This document shows, one piece after another, positions 44,853 to 53,748 of a DNA stretch of 64,000 nt. Each line of letters opens with the position of its first letter. Position 1 is the first letter of the stretch. The DNA lies in the NCBI RefSeq assembly GCF_020524045.1, contig NZ_JAIVKL010000006.1:186001-250000 (forward strand), in the 5' to 3' direction. A program made the position numbers and the translations under genes. Under the pieces are notes generated by a model. The model saw only the letters and a program-made list of their open reading frames with translations. It ran no database searches and was not told the DNA's origin. The stretch is from Metabacillus litoralis. GTDB taxonomy: Bacteria > Bacillota > Bacilli > Bacillales > Bacillaceae.

Positions 44853-45767
44853 ATGAAAATGGTTGGGAGTAATTATGAATGCATCATTGTTGGAGGCGGA
44901 ATTGCAGGATTACAAGCAGCTATTCAGCTTGGTAGATATATGCATAAGGTACTTGTGATTGATAATGAAGAGGGAAGATCAAATTTGTGTAGAGGATATC
45001 ATAATATTCTTGGCTGGCCTGATGGTGTAAGTGGTCAAACACTTAGAGAATTAGGAAAGAAACAAGCAAAAAGCCTAGAAGTGGAATTTATAAATGATAA
45101 GGTCATTACCGCAGAGAAGCAAGATCATCAGTTTCTTTTACATACAAATTCCAAAAGAGAATTTAAGACAAAAACATTATTACTTGCAACAGGCATTAAA
45201 GATCGTATTCCTCCTATTAAGAACATTTATCCATGCTTAGGTATATCAATTTATGTTTGCCCAGATTGTGATGGATATGAAGTAAGGGACAAGCATGTTC
45301 TATTACTTGGATCTGGAAAAACAGGCGCCAGCCTCGCATTAACTCTAACGTATTGGACGAATAAAATGACGTTTATCAATCATGATGGCGAAAAGTTATC
45401 GACTGATTTAGTAGAAAAACTAAAAGAAAAGAACATAGAGGTGATAAATGAAAAAATAGCCTCTATTCTCACAGAAAATGAATCAGATTTTAAAGGTGTA
45501 ATATTGCAAAATGGACAAACTGTAGCTGGAGAGAAAGGATTTATTGGATTTGGCGGAAATGCTGTTTCTTCAGATCTTGGTCATCAGCTTGGTGTAGAGC
45601 GTCTTGAAAATAAACACATGCTCGTAGATGCACGAACAAAGGAAACGAATATTACGAATGTTTGGGCTGCAGGAGATGTTGTTGCACATTCAGAACAAAT
45701 AACAATTGCGATGGCAGATGGCTGTCAGGCTGCCATATTTATTCATAAACGACTGTTAAAGAGCTAG
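44853..45767 (+). CDS. Thioredoxin reductase-like FAD/NAD(P) oxidoreductase
   Basis: A 304-residue flavoprotein. FAD binding is shown by IIVGGGIAGLQAA (about 11-23) and WAAGDVVAHSEQITIAMADG near the end; the NADPH site is LLGSGKTGASLAL. The dithiol motif C136-P-D-C139 has the spacing of bacterial thioredoxin reductase (usually CATC). Overall length fits the family. It is more like the unassigned Bacillus pyridine nucleotide oxidoreductases next to TrxB than TrxB itself. AAAGGACGG precedes the ATG. Confidence 0.8.
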   Translation: MKMVGSNYECIIVGGGIAGLQAAIQLGRYMHKVLVIDNEEGRSNLCRGYHNILGWPDGVSGQTLRELGKKQAKSLEVEFINDKVITAEKQDHQFLLHTNSKREFKTKTLLLATGIKDRIPPIKNIYPCLGISIYVCPDCDGYEVRDKHVLLLGSGKTGASLALTLTYWTNKMTFINHDGEKLSTDLVEKLKEKNIEVINEKIASILTENESDFKGVILQNGQTVAGEKGFIGFGGNAVSSDLGHQLGVERLENKHMLVDARTKETNITNVWAAGDVVAHSEQITIAMADGCQAAIFIHKRLLKS

Positions 45768-45875
45768 TACCTGTACCTTTTTAAAAATAGCTGAAATTAG
45801 TAAAGCAGACTTTTACATTTTTGGGGGAAATCTTGTATCATAGAAGCTAGGAGAAACAAAAGGGAGAGAAAGGCA

Positions 45876-46130
45876 ATGAAAAAAGAAATAGAAGAATTAT
45901 ATGATGAAGTGTATGAAAAGCTTGCTGATTATCACCAACTATCACAGAATTATATGAGTAACCTAACATCAATTCCAAAAAATGAACGGGAAGAAGAGAC
46001 GGAAAAGCTGGAAAGAATTGAGTTTGCTTTACAAGCGGCTAAAGATATTTTGGAAAACATGATGACTCCAGGAACAAAAATGACGATTATGCATCAAAAA
46101 GGATCCATTCAAATTGATTTAAATGAATAG
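45876..46130 (+). CDS. Small acidic helical protein, 84 residues
   Basis: An 84-residue soluble protein rich in Glu and Lys, predicted mainly helical (EELYDEVYEKLADYHQLSQN, then REEETEKLERIEFALQAAKDILENM), with a short beta-like tail (KMTIMHQKGSIQIDL). A strong AGGGAGAGAAAGG precedes the ATG. It is probably a genuine Bacillus small protein; no function was recognised. A repeat element starts 13 bases after its stop. Confidence 0.65.
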   Translation: MKKEIEELYDEVYEKLADYHQLSQNYMSNLTSIPKNEREEETEKLERIEFALQAAKDILENMMTPGTKMTIMHQKGSIQIDLNE

Positions 46131-46143
46131 TATGAATGGGTGA

Positions 46144-46551
46144 GGCTGAGACAAAAGTATTTTAACAAAATAGAAACCGAAAGATGGTTGTAGGTGTGGT
46201 GATAGCGCACCGCTCCTGAAATATACTCCGCTTTCCGCAGGAAGCTGGCAAGCCTCCTCGTGCTACGCACTGTGGGGTCTAGCCGTTGCTTTGCATCCTG
46301 CAGGAGTCTCCGTATATTTCATCCGCTAAGCTATTAATTTGTTTGGAATTTTTGTTAAGGCTGTTTTCGCAACCTTTGTTGCTATTAGCAACTTGAAGGA
46401 AACAGTTGTGTATCAAGTCTAGTAACTTCTTTTCTTCTCGTAATAGAACCTTTTATACGATAAGAACATTGTTTTCAACAGATAAATAGGCCAATTAGGA
46501 ACAATCTTTCAGAAAAGCTCCTTTGTTAATCACTTAACTTATGTCCCAGCC
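46144..46551 (+). repeat. GGCTG(A/G)GACA-ended element with GC-rich core, interrupted by a MITE
   Basis: The left end GGCTGAGACAAAAGT and right end ACTTATGTCCCAGCC are inverted repeats with few mismatches. Inside lies a GC-rich core with CTCCGCTTTCCGCAGG, GCCTCCTCGTGC, CTGTGGGGTCTAG and GCAGGAGTCTCC, akin to the elements at 12.3, 13.0 and 61.6 kb. The 163-bp MITE at 46359 splits it near the right end. Confidence 0.8.
46359..46521 (+). mobile_element. MITE-like repeat inserted in another repeat
   Basis: 163 bp in forward orientation, flanked by the exact 8-bp duplication TTTGTTAA (46351-46358 and 46522-46529). The related sequence at about 44684-44691 has this 8-mer once, with no insert. This is direct evidence of transposition. 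Confidence 0.93.
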
Positions 46552-46558
46552 GCATTTC

Positions 46559-47410
46559 TTAATCCTCATTACTTTGTCTGAGCTGACCTGGTGATTTTCC
46601 AGTAAGCTTTCGTGTGATTTTGTTTAAATAGTTGGCATTTTTGTAACCCACTAATTGAGCTACCTCATCAACAGAGTATTTTGTATGCTCTAATAATTCG
46701 ATTGCTTTTTGCAAGCGGATATTTGTTAAATATTGAATCGGTGTCACACCTGTTTCTTGTTTGAACAGCCTAGAAAAATGATATTTCGATAGCTTTGATG
46801 CTTCAGCCATTTCTTCTGCGCCAATTTCTTCTTGATAGTAGTTTCTTGCAAATAGTACCGCGCTAATAATTCCTTCTGACCAATCATTCATTAGTTTGTC
46901 ATTTGTTGAGAGATATAAATATAATTCTGTAATAAAGTGATAAGCTATGCTTGAGCCTTGATAGGCATTTGTGATTTTTCGTTCTTTTGCATCATCGTAC
47001 ATTTTTTTGACAAGCTTTACAGGTGCTGATTCTGGATGAAATCGCACAACCTGACTTTCTGAAGTTCTTACATATTCCCAACAACGTTTCGCTTCCTCAC
47101 CATACAGTGTTAAGTAAATAAACTCCCATTTACTCGACCCCTTTGGTAAATAATAATGATAGTTACTTGGACTACTTACAATAAAAGCATGACCAGGTTT
47201 TAAGGAGTGGATTTTTCCATCAATTGAAATCTCTCCAGCTCCTGATAAGGTATATTGAAAGATATACTTGCCTTGATCCTTTCTTTCTGTCCCACTCCAA
47301 TTATATAGGGAAGAATGCTGCTCATCCCAACCAACTGACCAAATTTGGGCAACAGAGTTTACATGGGGTTCATTGAAACGAAAGGCTATGGCTCCAGTTT
47401 GCTTATCCAT
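46559..47410 (-). CDS. AraC family transcriptional regulator, probably of the gal genes
   Basis: A 283-residue protein. The N-terminal half is a cupin-like sugar-binding domain (QYTLSGAGEISIDGKIHSLKPGHAFIV). The last 100 residues hold two helix-turn-helix units: EEMAEASKLSKYHFSRLFKQETG and VDEVAQLVGYKNANYLNKITRKLTGKSPGQLR. The upstream ATG at 47446 has no ribosome site; the ATG at 47410 follows GGGGAG by ten bases. It is divergent from galK and likely activates the Leloir genes in response to galactose or a galactoside. That link is inferred from position only. Confidence 0.82.
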   Translation of the reverse strand: MDKQTGAIAFRFNEPHVNSVAQIWSVGWDEQHSSLYNWSGTERKDQGKYIFQYTLSGAGEISIDGKIHSLKPGHAFIVSSPSNYHYYLPKGSSKWEFIYLTLYGEEAKRCWEYVRTSESQVVRFHPESAPVKLVKKMYDDAKERKITNAYQGSSIAYHFITELYLYLSTNDKLMNDWSEGIISAVLFARNYYQEEIGAEEMAEASKLSKYHFSRLFKQETGVTPIQYLTNIRLQKAIELLEHTKYSVDEVAQLVGYKNANYLNKITRKLTGKSPGQLRQSNED

Positions 47411-47485
47411 AGCAAAAAACTCCCCTTTTTCTACCCTTTTTATCATATAAGCAAAAAAGGGTGTAAAACTTAAGATTATATTAGA

Positions 47486-47593
47486 GGCTGGGACATTACT
47501 TAGTGAGTAACAAAACTTCGAACAATGTTATAGCTTAGCGGAGTAACCCATATTTCTCGGTTTCTATTTTGTTAAAATACGTTTATCCCAACC
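47486..47593 (-). repeat. GGCTG(A/G)GACA-ended element, short copy
   Basis: A 108-bp copy in reverse orientation: GGCTGGGACATTACTTAGTG at the left, GTTTATCCCAACC at the right. It has no GC-rich core. It occupies the space between the AraC gene and galK, so it may carry or interrupt their promoters. Confidence 0.75.
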
Positions 47594-47774
47594 TGATTTG
47601 TTTCGATTATCAATACATAATAAATAGCAAAAAAGTGCTAAAACCCTCCTTTAATTTTACCATTGTTTCCATAGAAAAAGGACTTTAAAATGAGCTTACA
47701 TACAATTTGATTAACCACTTAGTAAAAATAAGGTAAATGATAACTAAATTACGATATAATGGAAGGTGATTTTC

Positions 47775-48941
47775 TTGAAAAAGCAACTGTTAGAACAATT
47801 CACACAAATATTTACGGCAAATGAACCAGTAAGATCTTTCTTTGCACCAGGTAGAGTGAATCTAATTGGTGAGCATACAGACTATAATGGAGGACATGTT
47901 TTTCCTTGTGCATTAACGTTTGGTACGTACGCATTAATATCAAAACGCAATGATCGTACCATTCAATTGTATTCAACGAATTTTCCGGATGTTGGTATCA
48001 TTTCGCTATCACTTAATGATTCTTTCACGTTGAATAAAGAGCATGATTGGGCTAACTATCCTAAAGGTGTGATCAATGAATTTCTTCAAAAAGGGATAAA
48101 ATTAGATCATGGCTTTGATATGCTTTTTTATGGAAATATTCCAAACGGTGCGGGTTTATCTTCATCAGCATCTGTTGAATTGGCTACTGCAGTAGCTTTA
48201 CAGGCGATTTATGAAACAGACTTTTCACGTGTGGAGCTTGTGAAAATGAGCCAGCATGCTGAAAATGAATTTGTTGGTGTGAGCTGTGGGATTATGGATC
48301 AATTTGCGATTGGCATGGGGCAAGAAGATCAAGCTATTTTATTAAATTGTCAAACATTAGAATATCAGTACAGCCCAGTTGTTCTTCAAGATGCATCACT
48401 TGTTATCGCAAATACAAATAAACGTAGAACCTTAGCTGATTCTAAATATAATGAACGTAGATCTGAATGTGAACGTGCTTTAAAAGCATTACAATCAGAG
48501 GTTTCGATTGAATCGTTAGGTGATCTTACACCAGAGCAGTTTGAGAGCTACAGTCACTTCATTCCAAATGAAATAGATCAAAAACGTGCGAAACATGCGG
48601 TATATGAAAATGCACGTACAATTTTAGCTGTTGAAAAACTAAATAATGGTGATATTACAGGATTTGGTCAATTAATGTGTGAATCACACGCTTCTTTAAG
48701 AGATGATTATGAAGTAACTGGCTTTGAATTAGATACTCTTGTTGAAGAAGCAGTGAACCAAGACGGCGTGATTGGCTCAAGAATGACAGGTGCAGGATTT
48801 GGCGGCTGTACAGTTTCAATTGTGAAAAACGAACAAATTGAGAAATTCATTCAAGATGTAGGCAAGAATTATCATGAGAAAACAGGCTTAACAGCTGAAT
48901 TTTATGTAGCTAATGTAGGAGATGGCGCGAAGGAAATTTAA
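47775..48941 (+). CDS. galK: Galactokinase
   Basis: A 388-residue GHMP kinase that phosphorylates galactose at C1. The galactokinase signature GRVNLIGEHTDYNGG occurs near residue 30, the ATP loop PNGAGLSSSASVE near 120, and the third motif GSRMTGAGFGGCTVSIV near 335. The start is TTG at 47775, nine bases after GGAAGG; a GTG at 47766 is within the ribosome site. It is first of galK-galE-galT. A TATAAT directly precedes the ribosome site but is too close to be its promoter. Confidence 0.95.
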   Translation: MKKQLLEQFTQIFTANEPVRSFFAPGRVNLIGEHTDYNGGHVFPCALTFGTYALISKRNDRTIQLYSTNFPDVGIISLSLNDSFTLNKEHDWANYPKGVINEFLQKGIKLDHGFDMLFYGNIPNGAGLSSSASVELATAVALQAIYETDFSRVELVKMSQHAENEFVGVSCGIMDQFAIGMGQEDQAILLNCQTLEYQYSPVVLQDASLVIANTNKRRTLADSKYNERRSECERALKALQSEVSIESLGDLTPEQFESYSHFIPNEIDQKRAKHAVYENARTILAVEKLNNGDITGFGQLMCESHASLRDDYEVTGFELDTLVEEAVNQDGVIGSRMTGAGFGGCTVSIVKNEQIEKFIQDVGKNYHEKTGLTAEFYVANVGDGAKEI

Positions 48942-49020
48942 TAGCGCTGAATTCTTTTCTGATAGGGTATGTTAATGCTTATTGTTGATTTTGCAGTGGA
49001 AGTTAAAAGACTTTCTATTT

Positions 49021-49035
49021 TGTGAAACGTTCACA
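49021..49035. promoter_or_regulatory. Palindrome between galK and galE
   Basis: TGTGAA-ACG-TTCACA has perfect 6-bp arms, 58 bases before the galE start. It overlaps a partial cre match (GTGAAACGTTCACA, two fixed bases wrong). A catabolite or sugar-responsive operator is possible. Confidence 0.35.
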
Positions 49036-49093
49036 TAAACAAGTAAGTATAACAAAGCCTTACTATAAAAAATGATTTTTGGAGGGATAAGGT

Positions 49094-50083
49094 ATGGCAG
49101 TGTTAGTATGTGGTGGAGCAGGATATATTGGTAGTCACGCCGTGTCAGAGTTATTAGAACGAAACGAGGAAGTTGTTGTTGTAGATAACCTTCAAAAAGG
49201 ACATTTACCAGCTGTTCTAGAGGGAGCGAAGCTTTACACAGGTGACTTACGAGATGAACGTTTTTTGAAAACCGTTTTTGAAGAAAATGATATTGAAGCT
49301 GTTATTCACTTTGCGGCCGATTCACTTGTTGGAGAAAGTGTTGAGCAACCTTTACAATATTATGAAAATAATGTATATGGAACAATGTGCCTTTTAAAAG
49401 TAATGACAGAATTTGATGTGAAGAAAATTGTGTTCTCTTCTACAGCAGCAACATACGGTGAAGTCGAGAATACACCAATTGTTGAAACAGATCCTACGGT
49501 TCCAACAAATCCATATGGTGAAACAAAGCTTGCTGTGGAGAAAATGCTGAAATGGAGTGAGCAGGCTTATGGTCTAAAGTATGTTGTATTACGCTACTTT
49601 AACGTAGCTGGTGCACATATGGAAGGTAAGCTTGGAGAAGATCACCAACCAGAAACACATTTAATTCCAATTATTTTGCAAGTAGCATTAGGTGATCGAG
49701 AGAAAATTATGATTTTCGGTGATGATTATAAAACAGAAGATGGCACGTGTATTCGCGATTATATTCATGTGACTGATTTAGCTGATGCTCATATTTTAGC
49801 GATTGAGAAGCTTAGAAAAGAAAATACGAGTGCAACGTATAATCTAGGTAACGGAAACGGATTTTCTGTTAAAGAAGTGATCGAAACAGCAAGAAAAGTA
49901 ACAGGTCACCCAATTCCTGCAGAAGTAGCACCACGACGTGCAGGAGACCCGGCTATCTTAATTGCTTCATCTGAAAAAGCGGTAAATGAATTAGGGTGGA
50001 AACCAAAGTATGCTGATCTTCACACAATGATTGAAAGTGCCTGGAATTGGTTTCAAAAACATCCAAGAGGATATGATAAATAA
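49094..50083 (+). CDS. galE: UDP-glucose 4-epimerase
   Basis: A 329-residue extended SDR that interconverts UDP-galactose and UDP-glucose. GGAGYIGSH (residues 7-15) binds [11 protein letters not shown] supplies the catalytic Ser/Thr, and Tyr141-x3-Lys145 (PYGETK) is the catalytic pair. RYFNVAGAH and GDPAILIAS are further family motifs. TGGAGGG precedes the ATG. The stop codon TAA lies within the 8-bp duplication made by the repeat inserted right after it, so the reading frame was preserved. Confidence 0.95.
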   Translation: MAVLVCGGAGYIGSHAVSELLERNEEVVVVDNLQKGHLPAVLEGAKLYTGDLRDERFLKTVFEENDIEAVIHFAADSLVGESVEQPLQYYENNVYGTMCLLKVMTEFDVKKIVFSSTAATYGEVENTPIVETDPTVPTNPYGETKLAVEKMLKWSEQAYGLKYVVLRYFNVAGAHMEGKLGEDHQPETHLIPIILQVALGDREKIMIFGDDYKTEDGTCIRDYIHVTDLADAHILAIEKLRKENTSATYNLGNGNGFSVKEVIETARKVTGHPIPAEVAPRRAGDPAILIASSEKAVNELGWKPKYADLHTMIESAWNWFQKHPRGYDK

Positions 50084-50084
50084 A

Positions 50085-50246
50085 GGCTGTTTTCGCAAAC
50101 TTTGTTGCTTTCAACAACTCCAAGTAAACGGCACTTTATCAAGCATAGTGGCATCTTTTCTTATTAAAATAGTACTAATTATGCAATAAGAAAATGTTTA
50201 AACGGCAATATCAGTGAAATTAGCAACAATCTTTCAGAAAAGAGCC
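50085..50246 (+). mobile_element. MITE-like repeat between galE and galT
   Basis: 162 bp in forward orientation, from GGCTGTTTTCGCAAACTTTG to CTTTCAGAAAAGAGCC, flanked by the exact duplication TAAATAAA (50077-50084 and 50247-50254). It lies inside the presumed gal operon, one base after the galE stop. Confidence 0.93.
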
Positions 50247-50392
50247 TAAATAAATAATTTTAAAATGGGGGCTTGTACAGTTGTGTACATTGCCCCTTGT
50301 TATTAAAGACTATGTGCTTTTCTATTAGCTTTGCAATAGCACGATAATTTTTAAGAAAATAAGATCATAGAAAATACGAGGAGATGATAAAG

Positions 50393-51925
50393 TTGTCTAT
50401 TAATATAGGGTATGAGATTGAGAGGCTATTGCAATTTGGGCAAAAAAAGCAACTGATTTCTAAATGGGACGTTGATCTTACTCGTAATAAAATACTTGAA
50501 GTTTTAGAGCTGAATGATGTAAAAAATGAATCTGTTGCAGATGAGAATTTGGACTCTCCAGTAACAATTCTTGAAAATATATTAGATTGGGCTGCTGAAA
50601 ACCATCTTTTAAAAGAAAATACTGTCACGTACAGAGATCTTCTAGATACAAAAATTATGGGTTGTTTGGTTGGTTCACAAAGTGAAATTATTCGACAATT
50701 TCAGGATGTTTTTCAAAAAGAGACTCCTCAAAAAGCTACAGAAGCTTTTTATCAATTTTCAAAAAATGTCCATTATATACGTACAGACCGCATTGCTAAA
50801 AATGAAGAATGGCTTGTCAATACGGAATATGGCAATTTGCAAATGACAATCAATTTGTCAAAGCCTGAAAAAGACCCTGTTGCCATTGCTGCAGCTCGTG
50901 AGTTACAAAAAAGTGATTATCCGTCTTGTTTATTATGTAAGGAAAACGTTGGCTATGCAGGTCGCCTAGATCATCCCGCACGACAAAATCATCGCATCAT
51001 ACCTGTAACATTACAAAATGAGCAATGGTTTTTACAATTTTCACCTTATGTTTACTATAATGAGCATGCCATTGTTTTTGCAGGTCAGCATAAACCAATG
51101 AAAATCTCAAAAGATACATTTCATAAGCTGCTTGATTTCGTAGAGCAATTTCCACACTACTTCCTAGGATCAAATGCAGATTTACCGATTGTAGGTGGAT
51201 CGATTTTAAGCCATGATCATTTTCAAGGTGGTCATCATACATTTCCAATGGAAGTTGCTGAAACAGAATCCACTTTTAAATTAAATAAATATCCATCAAT
51301 TGATTTAGGAATAGTCAAATGGCCAATGTCCGTTCTTAGACTTCAAGGAGCAGACAAATCAGATCTTATTCAAGCAGCAGAAGATATTTTAATGCAATGG
51401 AAAAAGTATAGCGATCCGTCGGTAGAGGTTGAGGCGTTTTCAGGGGATATTCCTCATAACACAATTACACCAATCTCCCGAAGAAGAGGAGAACTTTACG
51501 AGCTTGATTTAGTATTGAGAAACAACCGAACAAACGATGAGCATCCATTAGGGATTTTCCATCCACATCAAGAAGTACATCATATTAAAAAAGAAAATAT
51601 TGGCTTGATTGAAGTAATGGGATTAGCAGTTTTACCTGGAAGATTGTTAGATGAACTAATGAAGTTAGCAACTTTACTAGTAGAAGAAAATGCTCTTTCA
51701 GCTATTGCAGAAGATGAAGAGTTAAAGAAGCATTATGATTGGGCCAAGAAGATAAAGCAAAAGCACCCAGAGTTAAGTCAAGAAAATAGCTATCATCTAT
51801 TGCTTGAAGAAGTCGGGAAAGTGTTCGCTACTATTTTAGAACATGCAGGAGTATTTAAGCGTGATTCAGAAGGGCAACAAGCATTTCAACGTTTTATAAA
51901 TACATTGAAAAGTAATTTAAAATAA
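50393..51925 (+). CDS. galT: Galactose-1-phosphate uridylyltransferase (Bacillus type)
   Basis: A 510-residue enzyme of the long Firmicute GalT family (GalP_UDP_transf N and C domains). It swaps UMP between UDP-glucose and galactose-1-phosphate. Near residue 273 the segment ILSHDHFQGGHHTFPM holds the histidine-rich active site. SCLLCKENVGYAG is a cysteine pair typical of this family. The ATG at 50384 is inside the ribosome site GAGGAG; TTG at 50393 is nine bases after it and preferred. It completes the Leloir pathway with galK and galE. Confidence 0.92.
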   Translation: MSINIGYEIERLLQFGQKKQLISKWDVDLTRNKILEVLELNDVKNESVADENLDSPVTILENILDWAAENHLLKENTVTYRDLLDTKIMGCLVGSQSEIIRQFQDVFQKETPQKATEAFYQFSKNVHYIRTDRIAKNEEWLVNTEYGNLQMTINLSKPEKDPVAIAAARELQKSDYPSCLLCKENVGYAGRLDHPARQNHRIIPVTLQNEQWFLQFSPYVYYNEHAIVFAGQHKPMKISKDTFHKLLDFVEQFPHYFLGSNADLPIVGGSILSHDHFQGGHHTFPMEVAETESTFKLNKYPSIDLGIVKWPMSVLRLQGADKSDLIQAAEDILMQWKKYSDPSVEVEAFSGDIPHNTITPISRRRGELYELDLVLRNNRTNDEHPLGIFHPHQEVHHIKKENIGLIEVMGLAVLPGRLLDELMKLATLLVEENALSAIAEDEELKKHYDWAKKIKQKHPELSQENSYHLLLEEVGKVFATILEHAGVFKRDSEGQQAFQRFINTLKSNLK

Positions 51926-52005
51926 AAATGGAATTCACTAGTATAAGATAATCCTATTCTGGCGATAATGCTAGTAATCCCCCCTAATCTTTATATATGT
52001 ATGTT

Positions 52006-52033
52006 CCTCCTTACACAGTAAGGAGGTTTTTTT
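52006..52033 (+). terminator. galT terminator
   Basis: CCTCCTTAC pairs with GTAAGGAGG apart from a short loop, followed by seven T. Confidence 0.9.
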
Positions 52034-52105
52034 ATAAAAAGGTGTAATTTTCAACTCGTTTGAAAATTTAGTGCATGAATACCTAGAATAAAAGTTCTTT
52101 AAAGT

Positions 52106-52149
52106 AAACAAATGAGGCTAGGCAAACAGTGTCCCAGCCTCATTTGTTT
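52106..52149 (-). terminator. yflT terminator, with GGCTGGGACA-like ends
   Basis: AAACAAATGAGGCT and AGCCTCATTTGTTT pair perfectly over 14 bp. On the reverse strand the inner part reads GGCTGGGACACTG, as in the ends of the 46-kb and 47-kb elements. It lies 26 bases after the yflT stop. Confidence 0.75.
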
Positions 52150-52175
52150 AAGCATATAAATCAATGCCTTCTAGG

Positions 52176-52490
52176 TTACTGTGCAACAATAACTACTTTA
52201 CCATCATCTAGTTCTTCTTCAAGTCTTACTGCTTCGCTTTGTGATAAACCGATGGATGCCATTCTAATTTGAAGATCTTCTCCTCTTGAGCGAAAGACCC
52301 TCGCTATTTTGTCAAAAATCCCTTCTTCTGTTAACCCAATATTATTGGTATCTGTATGCTCTGTTAAATGTTTAGAACGAGTAAGATCATGTGCAAAAAG
52401 ATAAATTTCATCCTTTGTATATCCTTGACTTGTTAGCTCTGCTATCATTTCACTTGCTTGTACACCATTTTCAACAACAAATGTTTTCAT
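52176..52490 (-). CDS. yflT: General stress protein 17M-like (YflT)
   Basis: A 104-residue protein with the DUF1269/YflT-type opening: MKTFVVENGVQASEMIAELTSQGYTKDEIYLFAHD, then an acidic, helical second half and a hydrophobic end (GKVVIVAQ). B. subtilis YflT is a SigB-controlled general stress protein of unknown activity. Here too a clear SigB promoter lies 33-57 bases upstream. GGAGAGGATATTC precedes the ATG on the reverse strand. Monocistronic. Confidence 0.87.
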   Translation of the reverse strand: MKTFVVENGVQASEMIAELTSQGYTKDEIYLFAHDLTRSKHLTEHTDTNNIGLTEEGIFDKIARVFRSRGEDLQIRMASIGLSQSEAVRLEEELDDGKVVIVAQ

Positions 52491-52522
52491 GAATATCCTC
52501 TCCTTTTTTACTTAAAGTTATA

Positions 52523-52547
52523 TTTCCCTTTCAGATTTAATTGAAAC
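52523..52547 (-). promoter_or_regulatory. SigB promoter of yflT
   Basis: On the reverse strand GTTTCA-N13-GGGAAA closely matches the SigB consensus GTTTAA-N12-14-GGGWAW. It is correctly placed for yflT. Confidence 0.8.
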
Positions 52548-52592
52548 GTTAGATTTCTATTTAAATGTGCTCAGCTAGGGTTTCTTCGCAAT

Positions 52593-52631
52593 TTATGATG
52601 TTGTGAGCGTCCTTATCACGGCACATCATAA
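52593..52631. repeat. Stem-loop in the yflT-ywdF spacer
   Basis: TTATGATGT and ACATCATAA pair, with an inner GTGA/TCAC pairing, giving a 39-base hairpin without a T-run. The remainder of 52548-52917 shows no gene. Confidence 0.45.
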
Positions 52632-52917
52632 GTCTCAAACCTTTAATCAACTATAAAACCATTAGAAAGTAGCCCTTAGTAACAATTAGTCTTTTATTGA
52701 AAAGGCTATATTCGTATTCTTTGTGCTTTTAGTCATATGACGAAAACAGCACGATTTTTACTCTAGGGTCATTTTTTCTTAATCGTTACTAATAGGAAGT
52801 AATAAACAACAATCCTGTCGAAAAGATTCTATATAAAAGGTGACAGAAGATTTTTCCTATTAAAGTTTGAGTACATTTTGTTAAAATAAAAGAACAATGT
52901 TGAAAAGGTGATGGGAA

Positions 52918-53748
52918 ATGAAGATTTCGATCGTGATTGCAACTTATAATAGATTGGTAGAATTAGGTGAGCTTTTAGAAGCTATATCAAGACAGACTGT
53001 TCTTCCTTATGAAGTAATTATTGTGAATGATGGAGGAGATCGTGTTGATCGTCTTGTAGATTTATATAAAGAATTGCCGATTAAAACAATTGAATTAACT
53101 GAAAATGTAAAGCATGTTCAAGCTAGAAATATCGGTGTTCAACAAGTAACTGGTGATATTGTTATGCTATGTGATGATGACGATTTATTATCAGCTACTC
53201 ACCTTGAGCAAGCACAACATTATTTAGATGAAGCTGATTTTATTTATTTTGATGCAGAAATTGTTTCTTTTGAAACAAAAAGCAAAACACGTTATCCCCT
53301 AACTAGACGTACATTTGCTTATGAGTATGATCTACAAGGAATGAAGAAATTCTCAACATATATACCATCAGGAAGTGCTTATAAAAGAGAGTTACATGAT
53401 AAAATTGGTTTGTTTGATCAAGAAGTCCATAATTATTGGGATTGGGACTTTATTCTTCGAGCAGCAAAAGTGTGTAAAATAAAGCGTGTTCCAACAGCAA
53501 GTGTTATTTATGCCTTCTCTGAAGATGGTAATAACCAATCAGCAATATTAAATGACAAAAGAAAATCTTATTTAGATATATTGTGTGAAAAACATCATCT
53601 AGGAGATCTTCCTACAAAAAACTTCTTTGTTTTATTAGAAGAACCTTATATGAAGCTGCGAGAAGCGGAAACAAAGATTGTGTGGGATGGAGAGCCATTT
53701 CAATCTCGCCTTGCTAAATTGGAGGTAGAAGATGTTTCATCAAATTGA
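52918..53748 (+). CDS. ywdF: Family 2 glycosyltransferase (YwdF-like)
   Basis: A 276-residue GT-A fold enzyme. It begins [23 protein letters not shown], has VQARNIGVQ and then LCDDDD as the metal-binding DxD region, and later [11 protein letters not shown], the acceptor-side acidic motif. There is no membrane segment. The acceptor is unknown. Its position just before ung matches ywdF of B. subtilis, and the gene overlaps ung by 17 bases. AAAAGGTGATGG precedes the ATG. Confidence 0.85.
   Translation: MKISIVIATYNRLVELGELLEAISRQTVLPYEVIIVNDGGDRVDRLVDLYKELPIKTIELTENVKHVQARNIGVQQVTGDIVMLCDDDDLLSATHLEQAQHYLDEADFIYFDAEIVSFETKSKTRYPLTRRTFAYEYDLQGMKKFSTYIPSGSAYKRELHDKIGLFDQEVHNYWDWDFILRAAKVCKIKRVPTASVIYAFSEDGNNQSAILNDKRKSYLDILCEKHHLGDLPTKNFFVLLEEPYMKLREAETKIVWDGEPFQSRLAKLEVEDVSSN

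Noticed and set aside
47755-47760. TATAAT as the galK promoter
   Set aside because: It abuts the ribosome site, so transcription would begin after it; a leader with a ribosome site would not be made.
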